DNA of 64,000 nucleotides from a halophilic archaeon. Its GTDB lineage: Archaea > Halobacteriota > Halobacteria > Halobacteriales > Haladaptataceae. The stretch is taken from assembly GCA_003298465.1 (NCBI GenBank), contig QNGA01000004.1:62001-126000 (forward strand). Reading direction: 5' to 3'. The translations under genes and the position numbers were made by a program. Positions within the stretch are counted from its first letter, which is position 1; every line of letters begins with the position of its first letter. The notes under the pieces were generated by a model. The model did not search any database, was not told where the DNA came from, and saw only the letters and a list, made by a program, of their open reading frames with translations. Below, one piece after another: positions 18,212 to 27,643 of the stretch.

Positions 18212-19522
18212 TCAGAGGTCCGCCAGCACGTCGTCCGCGTCGTCGAGGTACGACGAGCGGTGCTCGTCGTCGTGCGCGAACGAGAGGTGGTGGCGCTTGT
18301 ACGGATTCGGCGTGAAGAAGTGGCCGCGCTCGCGCATCCCGGCGGCGAACGCGCGGAACTGCTCCTCGTCCAGACCGAGCACGTCCGCGTACGACTTCGG
18401 CTCGCCGGTCACGCCGAACTGCGGGCTGAAGATGGACCGGTGGCCGACGACCCGCCCCTCGACGCCGTGGTCGGCCATGAGGTCGCGGAGACCGTCGCGG
18501 TAGCGGTCGCCGAGGTCGGTGAGATAGCCCTGGACGTCCTCCTCGACGACGGTGTCCAGCGTCTCCCGGGCGGCCGCCAGTCCGGGCAGGTTCCCGGAGT
18601 AGGTCCCGCTGATGACGACGCCGGACTCGTTGTCGCCGCCGGCCTGCGCGAGCAGGTCCTCGCGTCCGCCGACGGCCGCGACCGGGTAGCCGTTGCCGAG
18701 CGCCTTGGCGACGCAGGTGAGGTCCGGTTCGACGCCGAACTCGCCCTGTGCGCCGTGCGGCGAGTGCCGGAAGCCGGTGATGACCTCGTCGAAGACGAGC
18801 GGGACGTCGCGCTCGCGGGTCTCCTCCCGGAGGGTTTCGAGGAACTCCCGGTCCGGAAGCAGACAGCCGACGGAGTGGGGGACGGGTTCGAGGATGACCG
18901 CCGCGAGGTCGTCGCCGTGTTCGCGGAGCGCCTTTCGGACCGCGTCGGCGTCGTTGAACGGGACGACGAGCGTGTTCTCGACGGCGGCCGAGAGCATCCC
19001 GTCCGACTCGGGGTACTGCTCGCCGAGCCGTTCCTCCGGCGGGTAGACGCTCACGTCGACGTAGTCGTGCCAGCCATGGTAACACCCCTCAAACTTCAGT
19101 ATCTTCTCGTTGCCCGTGAACGCGCGGGCGAGCCGGATGGCGTGGTACGTCGCCTCGGAGCCGGAGTTACAGAAGTTGACCATCTCGACGCTCGGCAGGA
19201 GGTCGACGATGCGCTCGGCCACCTCGACCTCCAGCGGCGCGGTGCCGGCGCCGTAGAGGACGCCGTCGTCGATGGCTCCGTGGGCCGCCGCGTCGACGTC
19301 CTCGTGGGCGTGCCCGAGGACGATGGGGCCGAACCCGAGGTGGTAGTCGACGAACGTCTCGTCGTCGACCGTGGTCAGGGTCGCCCCCGATGCCGACTCG
19401 AAGGCCACGTCGCCGGTGTCGTACGCCTGCGCTCGCAGACCGGTCTGGGCCCCGCCCGGAACGACGTTCCGGGCGCGGTCGACGAGTTCGCTACTTCGCT
19501 CCGTAGTGTCACGTTCGCTCAT
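18212..19522 (-). CDS. Class-III PLP-dependent aminotransferase, glutamate-1-semialdehyde aminomutase-like
   Basis: 436 aa from the ATG at 19520-19522; an upstream start would read 39 residues of basic shadow sequence. Family marks: NFCNSGSEATYHAIRLARA, GCYHGWHDY, LVFDEVITGFR with the PLP Asp, and CVAKALGNGYP with the PLP Lys. It is most like HemL, but VVPGGAQTGLRAQ and the C-terminal FTPNPYKRHH differ from typical heme-pathway HemL, so it may be a paralogue for another amino or keto acid. It lies 23 nt after a glutamate/dicarboxylate symporter gene, probably in one transcript. Confidence 0.8.
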   Translation of the reverse strand: MSERDTTERSSELVDRARNVVPGGAQTGLRAQAYDTGDVAFESASGATLTTVDDETFVDYHLGFGPIVLGHAHEDVDAAAHGAIDDGVLYGAGTAPLEVEVAERIVDLLPSVEMVNFCNSGSEATYHAIRLARAFTGNEKILKFEGCYHGWHDYVDVSVYPPEERLGEQYPESDGMLSAAVENTLVVPFNDADAVRKALREHGDDLAAVILEPVPHSVGCLLPDREFLETLREETRERDVPLVFDEVITGFRHSPHGAQGEFGVEPDLTCVAKALGNGYPVAAVGGREDLLAQAGGDNESGVVISGTYSGNLPGLAAARETLDTVVEEDVQGYLTDLGDRYRDGLRDLMADHGVEGRVVGHRSIFSPQFGVTGEPKSYADVLGLDEEQFRAFAAGMRERGHFFTPNPYKRHHLSFAHDDEHRSSYLDDADDVLADL

Positions 19523-19545
19523 GGCGAAGATCTCCTGCCTGGACC

Positions 19546-20880
19546 TCAATCGTCGCTCGTCGTACTCGACGGGACGTCGCGTAGCGATTCGGTCTCGCCC
19601 GCCCAGACGCCCGTGGTGAAGTCGACGGCGTCGTTCCACTTCGCGACGAGCGTCGTCACCGCCAGGTCGCCCGTCACGTTGTTCATCGTGCGCATGCGGT
19701 CGAGCAGCGGGTCGATACCGATGACGAGCGCGATGGCCTGGATGGGGAGGCCGACCTGCGTGAACACGACCGTCATCATGACGATGCTCGCCCCGGGGAC
19801 GCCGGCGGTCCCGATGCTGGCGATGAGCGCGGTGACGAGGACGCTCACCTGCTGGGTGAGCGTCAGCGGTTCGCCGACGACGTTGGCGGTGAAGATGGCG
19901 GCGATTCCGAGGTACATCGCCGTGCCGTCCATGTTGATGGTCGCACCGAGCGGCAGCGAGAAGCTGTAGACGCCCTCGTCGACGCCGAGGTTCTCGTCCG
20001 CGTTCGACATGGTCACCGGCAGCGTCCCGCTCGACGAACGGATGCTGAGCGCCGTCACCATCGCCTCGCGGCTACCGCGCAGGAAATCGATCGGCGACCG
20101 ACCGACCAGTCCCTTGACGATGACGAGCAGGTAGACGAGGGTTATCTGGAGCGTTATCGCGATAGCGAGCGTGGCGAACAGTTTGATGAGCGAGAGAATC
20201 GCGCCCGGGCCGGTCTTCGCGAACAGCGCGGCCATCAGCGCGAACACGCCGATGACGCCGAACTCCATCACGCCCCAGACTATCTTGAACATCACTTCCG
20301 CGCCGGCCTCGACGATGTCGAAGGTGGTCTGGACGCCGTTGTACACCGACGACCCTTCCTCGGCCTCGTCGCGGACCACCGTCAGTCCGATACCGAACGC
20401 CAGCGCGAAGAAGATGACGCCGAGTATCTTGCCCTCGGCCATCGCACTGAACGGGTTCTCGGGAACGATGCCGAGCAGGACCTGCGTGAGGCCGGGCGAC
20501 TGCTTGGTCTCGACGGCCTGTTTCTTCAGGGCGTCTTCGAGCAGCAGTCCGGTTCCGGGGTCGATGAGATTGCTCACGCCCAGTCCGATGGCGATGGCCA
20601 CCATCGTGGTGAGGATGTACAGCATGACGACCTGCCCCCCGACCTTTCCGAGGTCCTTCGGCGCGAGGTTCCGCGCCGCCATCACCAGGGTGAAGACGAC
20701 GATGGGGACGATGACCATCTTCAGCAGTCGGACGAACAGATCACCGAGCGGTTGTAGGTTCGTCGCCGGTTCCCCGACGATCAGTCCGACGACGGAGCCG
20801 AGAACGAACGCGGCCGCGATACGGTAGACGATCGGAACGGAACGGTACCGCTGCCACGTTTCTTTAACAGTGTTCGACAT
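19546..20880 (-). CDS. Glutamate/aspartate/dicarboxylate:cation symporter (DAACS family)
   Basis: 444 aa with the GltPh fold. TM segments start at about residue 20; the two re-entrant hairpins and substrate site are marked by SSSGTLPVTMSNADENLGV (HP1, serine-rich) and NMDGTAMYLG (TM7 NMDGT), with GVPGASIVMM for HP2. Na+-coupled uptake of acidic amino acids or dicarboxylates is expected; the exact substrate is not predictable. A TATA-like TTTTTAGTT lies about 25-30 nt before the ATG on this strand. Confidence 0.93.
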   Translation of the reverse strand: MSNTVKETWQRYRSVPIVYRIAAAFVLGSVVGLIVGEPATNLQPLGDLFVRLLKMVIVPIVVFTLVMAARNLAPKDLGKVGGQVVMLYILTTMVAIAIGLGVSNLIDPGTGLLLEDALKKQAVETKQSPGLTQVLLGIVPENPFSAMAEGKILGVIFFALAFGIGLTVVRDEAEEGSSVYNGVQTTFDIVEAGAEVMFKIVWGVMEFGVIGVFALMAALFAKTGPGAILSLIKLFATLAIAITLQITLVYLLVIVKGLVGRSPIDFLRGSREAMVTALSIRSSSGTLPVTMSNADENLGVDEGVYSFSLPLGATINMDGTAMYLGIAAIFTANVVGEPLTLTQQVSVLVTALIASIGTAGVPGASIVMMTVVFTQVGLPIQAIALVIGIDPLLDRMRTMNNVTGDLAVTTLVAKWNDAVDFTTGVWAGETESLRDVPSSTTSDD

Positions 20881-21212
20881 ACCCTAACACAGACGAGGCA
20901 AGAGTAACTAAAAATCCTTCCGAAATTGCGGCAAATGTATATTCTGGATCCAATAATATGGAATACAATAGGAGTCCTATGTATGGTTGTCCGTGTCTCG
21001 TTAGAGGATGTCACAATAATGTTTTCTGACCAGTCGGCCCCATCCCCGGACCGGACTCACGTCGTTAGCCCGTCGGAGCCAGCTATTCGGCCGTTTAGAC
21101 AACGTAGCGTCGTCGAAGGCGCTCTCTCTTCAAAAGCACTCGCGATGGCCCCACGCCCCGAACCGTCGCCCGGAACCGCCGTCACACGATACTCTCCCGC
21201 CGCCCCCGGACG
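20881..21212. other. Intergenic region between the symporter gene and ilvD
   Basis: No gene. The part next to the symporter (20900-21025) is AT-rich and holds the symporter promoter plus a dyad ATAGGA-G-TCCTAT at 20968-20980. The part next to ilvD shows nothing distinct. Confidence 0.5.
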
Positions 21213-22928
21213 CTACTGCTCTTTCGCGCCGGGATTGGTGACGGCGCCGTTCGCGGCCGAGCCGAACGCGGCCCCGTACTTCGCCAGCACCCCGGTCTCG
21301 TAGGCCGGTCCGTCGGGGTCGCGCTCGTCGAGACGCCGCTGGAGTTCGTCTTCCGAGAGGTCCGCTTCGAGCGTTCGCTCGGGGATGTCGACGGTCACCT
21401 CGTCGCCGTCCGCCAGCGCCGCGATGGGGCCACCGCCGCGGGCCTCCGGCGCGACGTGGCCGATCATCGGGCCGCGGGTCGCCCCCGAGAACCGGCCGTC
21501 GGTGATGAGCGCAACGTCGTCCTCGTGGCCCTGGCCGACGACGGCCGCGGTGACGCCGAGCATCTCTCGCATCCCGGGCCCACCCCGCGGTCCCTCGTTG
21601 CGGATGACGATGACGTCGCCGCTCTCTATGTGGCCCTCCTGGACGTACTGCATCGCGTCCTCCTCGTTCTCGAAGACGCGGGCCGGCCCCTGATGGTGGA
21701 ACTTGTCGTCGCCGGTCACCTTCAGCACCGCACCGTCCGGCGCGAGGTTACCGGTAAGGATCTTGATAGCGCCCTCCTCGCTGAACGGGTCGTCGACGGG
21801 CCGGATGAAGTCCGCGTCGATTCCCTCGTCGGCGGGCAGCTCGAGGTGGTCCAGTTCCTCGGCGAGCGTGCGCCCGGTGACGGTGGCGGCGTCGCCGTCC
21901 ACGAGACCGGCGTCGAGCAGTCGCCGAAGGACGACCGGGACGCCGCCCACGTCGTAGAGGTCCTTCATCACCCTCGTCCCGCCAGGCTGGAGGTTGACTA
22001 TCTTCGGCGTCCGGCGCGCTATCTCGTCGAACTCCTCGATGTGGAGGTCGATGTCGGCCTCGGCGGCGAGCGCGAGCAGGTGGAGGACGGCGTTCGTCGA
22101 CCCGCCCATGGCGACCTGGAGCGCGATGGCGTTCTCGAACGACGCCTTCGAGAGCACGTCCGAGGGCCGGCGGTCGTTCTCGACGCAGTCGAGGACGAGT
22201 TCGCCAGCGCGTTCGGCGACCTCGTAGCGCTCATCGGACTCCGCGGGAGCGCCGGCCGACCCCAGCGGGGCGAGACCGAGCGCCTCGCTGATGGACGCCA
22301 TCGTGTTCGCGGTGAACATCCCGCCACAGGAGCCCGCGCCGGGGCAGGCGTCGCGTTCGAGGCTCTCCAGTTCGTCCTCGCTCATCTCGCCCTGGGCGTA
22401 GGTGCCGACGCCCTCGAACACGTCCTGGACGGTGACGTCGCGGCCCTCGTGTCGTCCCGGGAGGATGGAGCCGCCGTAGAGGAAGACGGTCGGCAGGTCT
22501 GTGCGGATGGCGGCCATCATCATCCCCGGGAGGTTCTTGTCACAGCCCGCGACCGTGACGAGGGCGTCCATGCGCTCGCCGAACGCGACCAGTTCGACGC
22601 TGTCGGCGATGACCTCCCGCGATATCAGCGAGGCCTTCATCCCCTCGGTTCCCATCGAGATGGCGTCGGAGATGGTGATGGTCCCGAACTCGATGGGCAT
22701 CCCCCCGTCGGCGTCGACGCCCTCGATGGCCGCCGCGGCCACGTCGTCCAGGTGGACGTTGCACGGCGTGATGTCGGCGGCGGGGTTGGCGACGCCGACC
22801 ATCGGCGAGGAGAGGTCCGCGTCGTCGTACCCCATCGCCCTGAACATCGCCCTGTGCGGCGCGCGCTCCGGTCCCTCGGTGACCTCGCTACTTCGCAACT
22901 GCTCGTCTTTCCGTGGCGGGTTTCCCAT
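21213..22928 (-). CDS. ilvD: Dihydroxy-acid dehydratase
   Basis: 571 aa from the ATG at 22926-22928; a GTG two codons upstream is possible. IlvD/Edd signatures: [28 protein letters not shown] and [17 protein letters not shown] with the Fe-S cysteines, [14 protein letters not shown], and [14 protein letters not shown] near the C-terminus. It dehydrates the products of IlvC to 2-ketoisovalerate and 2-keto-3-methylvalerate. It stands apart from the ilvBNC cluster, on the other strand, as is usual in haloarchaea. Confidence 0.96.
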   Translation of the reverse strand: MGNPPRKDEQLRSSEVTEGPERAPHRAMFRAMGYDDADLSSPMVGVANPAADITPCNVHLDDVAAAAIEGVDADGGMPIEFGTITISDAISMGTEGMKASLISREVIADSVELVAFGERMDALVTVAGCDKNLPGMMMAAIRTDLPTVFLYGGSILPGRHEGRDVTVQDVFEGVGTYAQGEMSEDELESLERDACPGAGSCGGMFTANTMASISEALGLAPLGSAGAPAESDERYEVAERAGELVLDCVENDRRPSDVLSKASFENAIALQVAMGGSTNAVLHLLALAAEADIDLHIEEFDEIARRTPKIVNLQPGGTRVMKDLYDVGGVPVVLRRLLDAGLVDGDAATVTGRTLAEELDHLELPADEGIDADFIRPVDDPFSEEGAIKILTGNLAPDGAVLKVTGDDKFHHQGPARVFENEEDAMQYVQEGHIESGDVIVIRNEGPRGGPGMREMLGVTAAVVGQGHEDDVALITDGRFSGATRGPMIGHVAPEARGGGPIAALADGDEVTVDIPERTLEADLSEDELQRRLDERDPDGPAYETGVLAKYGAAFGSAANGAVTNPGAKEQ

Positions 22929-22929
22929 G

Positions 22930-22968
22930 ACCACCTGTATCGGGGACGCGCTCGGTTAAAACCACCTG
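22930..22968 (-). promoter_or_regulatory. ilvD promoter with flanking direct repeats
   Basis: A symmetric TATA element, GGTTAAAACC on the plus strand (22954-22963), lies about 26 nt before the ilvD ATG. ACCACCTG occurs at 22930-22937 and again at 22961-22968, one copy at the start codon and one overlapping the upstream edge of the TATA element. The repeats may bind a regulator. Confidence 0.45.
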
Positions 22969-22994
22969 AAGTGACAGAGCTTGCTGTCGCCCCA

Positions 22995-23285
22995 TCAGTC
23001 GTCGTTCAGCCGTTCCAGCACCCGTTCTGCCAGGTCGCGCGCCGCGTCGACGTGCTCGTCGGCCTCGTCGCTTCCCGTCGCCTCGACGTGCGAGAGCAGA
23101 TCCCGGGCCTGTTCGACTCGCTTCGCGACGACCGACGCCGGCGGGTCGTCCCTCCTCGCGTCGCCGACGACCGCCTCGGCTTCGCCCAGCCAGCGACTCG
23201 CCTCGGTCGTCACTGGGAGTTCCGCCGTCGCTTCGAGGTGGCCGTGCAGTTCGGCGACCATGTCGCGGTCCTCGGCGTCGACCAT
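22995..23285 (-). CDS. Small acidic helical protein, unknown function
   Basis: 96 aa, rich in Glu/Asp/Ala and predicted helical throughout (ELHGHLEATAELP, VVAKRVEQARDLLSHVEA, DAARDLAERVLERLNDD). The heptad-like leucines suggest a helical bundle. A TATA box (TTATACT, about 23311-23318) precedes the ATG by about 28 nt, supporting expression. Looks like a conserved haloarchaeal small protein, but I cannot name the family. Confidence 0.75.
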   Translation of the reverse strand: MVDAEDRDMVAELHGHLEATAELPVTTEASRWLGEAEAVVGDARRDDPPASVVAKRVEQARDLLSHVEATGSDEADEHVDAARDLAERVLERLNDD

Positions 23286-23678
23286 GCGTCAGGTTGGTCG
23301 CCCGGCGAGTATAACCGTTCGGCCGCCGCGACGGGCCCTCGGACCCCCGGAACGCCCCCAGGCCTGACGTTCCGTGCAGGGGTCCGCAGTGCGAGACGCC
23401 CCGCGACGAACGATGTCCCGGGAGGCGCGGCTCGACTCCGCGCGAGCGAATTCGTAGCTATGTCTGGTGACGGGTCGGCTCGGCACGGGAGTTCGTCACG
23501 CGTTCGCCTCGACTCCTCGTGCGGTAGTTCTCAGGTCACGCCGGGGTTTGCTTCGCTTCGATACTTGAACGTTCGCACCGACACGCCGCGGGACTCCAGC
23601 GCCCGCCGTCCTCGGCTCCGGCACGGAGGAGTGGATGCAGGTCCCGTTTCCGGTCGTGCCAACGGAACCCTGCGACCG
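23286..23678. other. Intergenic region, no gene seen
   Basis: 393 bases between two minus-strand genes. Besides the promoter of the 96-aa gene there is a 6-bp hairpin (23425-23430/23438-23443). The short ORFs here look like chance open frames. Confidence 0.5.
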
Positions 23679-25181
23679 CTACTGTCCGCAGTCGCAGCCG
23701 TCCTGTGCCGCCCGGATCTCGATGCTCGGTCGGATCTCCGTCAGGCTCTCGACGGTCGGCCCGTTCACGATCGTGACCGTCTTTCCGTCGCGGACCACGT
23801 GGAAGGAGTCGGCGAACCCGCCCTGCCGAATCACCCACGTGTTCCGCCCGACGCGGGTCGCGTTCCGGCCGGCGAGCAGTTCGCGGTACGCCCGCTCGAA
23901 CTCCACGGCGTCCTCGTCGGTGTCCCACGCAGTCCGCCAGACGTACCCCCGCTTCTCGCCGTCGTGGTACGGCCAGAGGCGGTCGTTCCCCCAGCCGTCG
24001 GAGGGCTGGCTCGTGTAGTTGAACTCGTCGAGCGGACCGTCGGCGGTGTCGAACTCTCGCCAGGGGATGACCTGATTGTCGTACGCCCGGCCCTGGTACC
24101 AGAACATCGTGTAGATGCCCGCCTCGCCGACGGTCTGGGAGCCGTTCTCGCCCTGCTTCCCGTACAGTCGCCAACCGTCGGTCGCCTGTTCACCGAGTCT
24201 GAGCGTCGGCGGCGGGTCGGCGTCCATCGCCGGGTCGATGACCTGCTCGGAGCCGAACGGCGGACGACGGTAGTCGAGTCCCGACCAGTTCTTCTCCGAC
24301 GCGTTACCGTCCGTTTCGTTCGCGCCTATCTGGGCGGCGACGTACGGCGGTCCGTCGGAGTACGGCTGGATGGTCGCCACCTGCATCGCGAGGTTGTAGT
24401 CCGGGAGCGGGCCACCCTCGTAGGGGGCTTTCGGCGGGTCCGGTCCGGGCGTCGTCACGCACTCCCACCCGGCCCGGCAGCGGCGCTCGTACAGCTTCTC
24501 GACGTACATCGCCTCGCCCTCGACCAGGCCGTCGACGCCGCGCCGCCCGTCCATCGTCTGCGCTCGCAGCGACGGCGAAGCCAGGCCGACCTGCTGGTCC
24601 TGGAGCGCGTGAGTGAGTTCGTGAACCAGCGTCGCGTTGTCGACGACGGGACGGTCTTCGGACTCCGCGATGACGTAGATGTCGCTCGTTCCGGGTAGGT
24701 AGAAGCCGGCGATGCGCTCCTGGCGCAACTGGACCGTTTCGGCGGCGGCGTCGGTCGACTCGTTCACGGCGAACAGCGCCTCCCAGACCTGGTTCTCCCA
24801 GGCGCGCTGAGCGGGGCCGAACTCCGCGTCCGCCTGCGCCCGGACGATGCGCCGGTACTGCTGGCGCGACAGCACCTGCAGTTCGACCCTCTCCTGGAAC
24901 TCCTGGCCGCGCAACCGCTCGACGCGGGCCATGGCGCGGCCGACGTACGCCCGGCGCTCGGCCTCCGTCAGGCCGTCGCTCTGGTCGACGGCGATGGGTT
25001 CGTCGTACCAGTACCCGTCTTCCCAGCCGACGACGTCGTTCTCCGGGTCGGGCGGTTTCTTCGCGTCCTGCGCGCCGGTCGCGTCGGACCCTCCCGTCCC
25101 GACGACGCCCCCCGGCGCGACGAGCACGACCGCGACCGCGACCGCCAACGCCCCCAGTTTGCGTGTGCCCACTCCGTGCAT
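23679..25181 (-). CDS. Hvo_1808-family surface protein with HExxH zinc-protease motif
   Basis: 500 aa from the ATG at 25179-25181; a longer ORF start lies ahead of the signal segment. Residues about 8-28 (LGALAVAVAVVLVAPGGVVG) are a Sec-type signal or N-terminal anchor, so the protein is extracellular. NATLVHELTHALQDQQVG near residue 185 contains HELTH, the metallopeptidase helix, followed by GLVEGEAMYVE with a possible third ligand. The C-terminal region is Trp-rich and ends CDCGQ. Peptidase activity is inferred from the motif only. Upstream is a SppA-type protease gene on the same strand. Confidence 0.82.
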   Translation of the reverse strand: MHGVGTRKLGALAVAVAVVLVAPGGVVGTGGSDATGAQDAKKPPDPENDVVGWEDGYWYDEPIAVDQSDGLTEAERRAYVGRAMARVERLRGQEFQERVELQVLSRQQYRRIVRAQADAEFGPAQRAWENQVWEALFAVNESTDAAAETVQLRQERIAGFYLPGTSDIYVIAESEDRPVVDNATLVHELTHALQDQQVGLASPSLRAQTMDGRRGVDGLVEGEAMYVEKLYERRCRAGWECVTTPGPDPPKAPYEGGPLPDYNLAMQVATIQPYSDGPPYVAAQIGANETDGNASEKNWSGLDYRRPPFGSEQVIDPAMDADPPPTLRLGEQATDGWRLYGKQGENGSQTVGEAGIYTMFWYQGRAYDNQVIPWREFDTADGPLDEFNYTSQPSDGWGNDRLWPYHDGEKRGYVWRTAWDTDEDAVEFERAYRELLAGRNATRVGRNTWVIRQGGFADSFHVVRDGKTVTIVNGPTVESLTEIRPSIEIRAAQDGCDCGQ

Positions 25182-25339
25182 ACCACTGGCACGGACCTGA
25201 CGACAATAACGGTTGGCCGTTCCGTGCCGCAACTGCGACCGTCGATTTTGGCGCGAACGGCGCGAAACCGCGCGGGTAGTCGCCGCCGTCGACGAAACTC
25301 GATGCCGAGGCGGAGTCCGGGAGCGACCGCCGTCGCTCG

Positions 25340-26347
25340 CTACCGTGCCCGGAAGCGGAACCCGTTCGCGTCGCCCTCGTCGTCGACCACGCTCGCGACG
25401 CCGGCACCGAACGAGTACGCCACCGAGCGCACGCCCGTCTGGAGCCGTTCTCGCAGACCGCGCTGGGGCTGGAACTCCTCGACGGTGACCGACTCGACGC
25501 CGAGGCGGTCGGCCAGTCGCGATTTCACCTCCTCGCGCGTACCGAGTTCGTCGACGAGGCCGATCTCGCGGGCCCGGTCGCCGAGGTAGACGCGCGCCTC
25601 CGTCTCCCGGACCGACTCCGCGTCCATCTCACGGCCCTCGGCCACGCGGTCGACGAACGTCTCGTAGTAGCCGTCGATGATTCCCTGGAGGTACTCGCGC
25701 TCGTCTTCGGTCATCTCCTTCAGCGAGACGCCGGCGTCCTTGTACTCGCCAGCCGCGAGGCGTTCGTACGAGAGGCCGAGCTTGTCCGCCAGTCCCGTGG
25801 CGTTCACCCGCGAACCGATGACGCCGATGCTCCCGACCAGACTCCCCTCGCGGGCGTACAGTTCGTCGCAGCCGCTGGCTATCCAGTATCCGCCGCTGGC
25901 GCAGACGTCGGTCGCGTACGCCACCGTCGGCCCGTCGAAGCGCTCGGCGGCGAGGCGGATGTCGTCGCTCGGCACTACCTCGCCGCCGGGCGTGTTCAGG
26001 CGAAGCAACAGCGCCTCCGCCGCGTCGTCGTCGTCCGCGCGCCGAATCTGCTCGACGATGTCGTCCGTCGGCGTCCCGGTCGGCGTCGGAACCCGGCCAC
26101 CGTCGCGGCGGGTTATCGGCCCCTCGACGGCCACCTCGGCCACGTCGTAGTCGGGGAATAGTCCGCGCGCCGCGCGACCGGCGACCCGCGCGCCGACCAC
26201 GCCAACGAGCAGGACGGCGACGACGCCGAGCAGTTCCGCGAGGTCGGTGGGCAGTTCGACGAACAACAGCCAGCCGAGCGCGACCGCGACGATCGCGCCG
26301 ACCAGTACGACGACCGTGCGTGCGAGCCGCGAACCGTCGTCAGCCAT
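25340..26347 (-). CDS. sppA: Signal peptide peptidase SppA (S49 family)
   Basis: 335 aa. Two N-terminal TM segments (about 12-30 and 39-57) then the ClpP-like S49 domain. LRLNTPGGEVVPSDDI is the oxyanion region, CASGGYWIA carries the nucleophile Ser151, and AAGEYKDAG the general-base Lys203. GSIGVIG lies between them. It cleaves remnant signal peptides or membrane proteins, with the catalytic domain probably outside. A GAGGTG sequence shortly before the ATG and a TATA element further upstream suggest a short leader. Confidence 0.92.
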   Translation of the reverse strand: MADDGSRLARTVVVLVGAIVAVALGWLLFVELPTDLAELLGVVAVLLVGVVGARVAGRAARGLFPDYDVAEVAVEGPITRRDGGRVPTPTGTPTDDIVEQIRRADDDDAAEALLLRLNTPGGEVVPSDDIRLAAERFDGPTVAYATDVCASGGYWIASGCDELYAREGSLVGSIGVIGSRVNATGLADKLGLSYERLAAGEYKDAGVSLKEMTEDEREYLQGIIDGYYETFVDRVAEGREMDAESVRETEARVYLGDRAREIGLVDELGTREEVKSRLADRLGVESVTVEEFQPQRGLRERLQTGVRSVAYSFGAGVASVVDDEGDANGFRFRAR

Positions 26348-26418
26348 ACGGACACCTCGTCATGCGCTATTCGTGTGCGGGCGTCGGCGTTAAAACTTCG
26401 GCAGAGAGAACAGTCCGT

Positions 26419-27282
26419 CTACAGGAGACCCGTCTTCTGGAGCTTCATCAGGTCCTCGGTGTCGAGGGTTTCGCCTTCCTTGAACTGCTGGTAGATTTCC
26501 TCGGCCTCCTCTTTGGCCTTCTCGCGCTCTTTCTCCTTCTCGGACTTGCGTTCTTTCTCCTCTTTCTTGTCGAGTTCGCGCAGGCGCTTCTGGACGCGCA
26601 CGAAGTCCTCGTGGTGCTGGTCGGCCGACTCCTGGGCCTCCACGAACTTCTCGTGCATCTCGTCGGCCTCGTCGCGGATGTCGTCGGCCTCGCGGTAGGC
26701 CTCGATCATCTGGTTGTGGTGCTGCTGGGCCTTGTCGGCGAGTTCGGTCACCTTCTCGTGGTGACGGCTGGCCTCGGCGCGGACCTCCTCGGCCTCCTCG
26801 ACGAGGTCCTCGAGTTCGTCGCTCTGGTCGAGTTTCTCCTTTCGCTGCTGGTACTCCTCGCGCTTGGCCTCGATCTTCTCGATGAGCTCTCGCTCTTCCT
26901 CGGTGGAGAGAACTTCGGTCTGCTGTTTGAACTCCAGGTCCTCGATCTCGTCTTCGAGCTCCTCGAGGTCCTTGCCCTCGTCGAGTTCCAGGTCCTCTTT
27001 CATCTCCTCGACGCGGTCGAACAGCTCGTTGGCCTTCGCGTTGAGCTCGTTGCGCTGCTCTTTGTGTTCCTGGACCTGCTCGTTGAGCTCGTCGCGCTTC
27101 TCGCGGTGTTCCTGGGCTTCGTCGACCTTCTCGCGCGTCTTCGCGTTGAGGTCGTCGCGCTTGGAGGCGCGCTTGCTAGCCTTCTGGTTCAGCTCGTTTC
27201 GTCGGTCTCGAAGCTGCCCCGCGAGTTTGATGAGTTCGCCTTTCGACTTGTTCTGGAGTTCCTCTTCTGTTACACTTACCAT
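26419..27282 (-). CDS. COG1340-type long coiled-coil protein
   Basis: 287 aa, almost wholly predicted coiled coil: repeated Glu/Lys/Arg/Leu heptads from residue about 15 to 260 (RDRRNELNQKASKRASKRDD, DELNEQVQEHKEQRNELNAK, EKERKSEKEKEREKAKEEAE). The C-terminal FKEGETLDTEDLMKLQKTG is the conserved tail of these archaeal proteins. No enzymatic motif. Family members are widespread in archaea with unproven function. The upstream 361-nt region separates it from the divergent Cys-rich microprotein. Confidence 0.88.
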   Translation of the reverse strand: MVSVTEEELQNKSKGELIKLAGQLRDRRNELNQKASKRASKRDDLNAKTREKVDEAQEHREKRDELNEQVQEHKEQRNELNAKANELFDRVEEMKEDLELDEGKDLEELEDEIEDLEFKQQTEVLSTEEERELIEKIEAKREEYQQRKEKLDQSDELEDLVEEAEEVRAEASRHHEKVTELADKAQQHHNQMIEAYREADDIRDEADEMHEKFVEAQESADQHHEDFVRVQKRLRELDKKEEKERKSEKEKEREKAKEEAEEIYQQFKEGETLDTEDLMKLQKTGLL

Positions 27283-27643
27283 GCGTAGTTAAACCTCGGT
27301 GCCTTCCGCCCCGATCGTCGGGTAGCGTCGTCACTTAGCATCTTCGTATCAACCAGCCGGTTACAATATTCCCGTATCATCGGTTGACGCGCTGTTCTCC
27401 CGTGACGCCGGAGGCGTTCAGGTACTACTTCATATTCGGCATAGCTATTTAAAGTTTGTCCCTCCACTCATGTGGAAACCGTTGTCACGCGCCCCAGAAC
27501 GCGTGGAAACGCTTCACACGCTCTCCGGGAGTGTATATAAAAGTGACCCGTCCTGCCGGGCGCATCTGCAGACCACGGTCACCACTTTCACTTTCACTCC
27601 GCGGACGGCGCGCTTTGACGGTGATGGAGGAGAGAGGACGCGT
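27283..27643. other. Divergent intergenic region, coiled-coil gene / Cys-rich microprotein
   Basis: Contains a bidirectional-looking TATTTAAAG (27446-27454), two related 20-nt direct repeats, and a strong TATATAAAA box (27534-27542) pointing toward the microprotein. An ATG at 27470 is in frame with the microprotein and would extend it by 58 residues of poor coding character; I do not favour it. Confidence 0.55.
27471..27542 (+). promoter_or_regulatory. Strong TATA box with upstream direct repeats
   Basis: TATATAAAA at 27534-27542 is the best TATA match in the window. Upstream are two imperfect 20-nt copies, 27471-27490 and 27502-27521, sharing GTGGAAAC and ending in CACGC, 31 nt apart (about three helical turns). 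This is the layout of an operator pair for a DNA-binding regulator. Confidence 0.55.

Noticed and set aside
20986..21030. 16-codon Cys-containing ORF near 20980
   Set aside because: Too short to judge, and it lies in the AT-rich symporter promoter region; no supporting signal.
23289..23486. 65-codon ORF in the gap between two minus-strand genes
   Set aside because: Arg-rich, no hydrophobic core, no promoter or ribosome binding site; overlaps the TATA box of the 96-aa gene.
21456..24698. Open frame of 1080 codons on the plus strand
   Set aside because: It lies antisense to ilvD and the Hvo_1808 gene and has the Arg/Val/Asp-rich look of high-GC shadow frames; no domain is recognisable.
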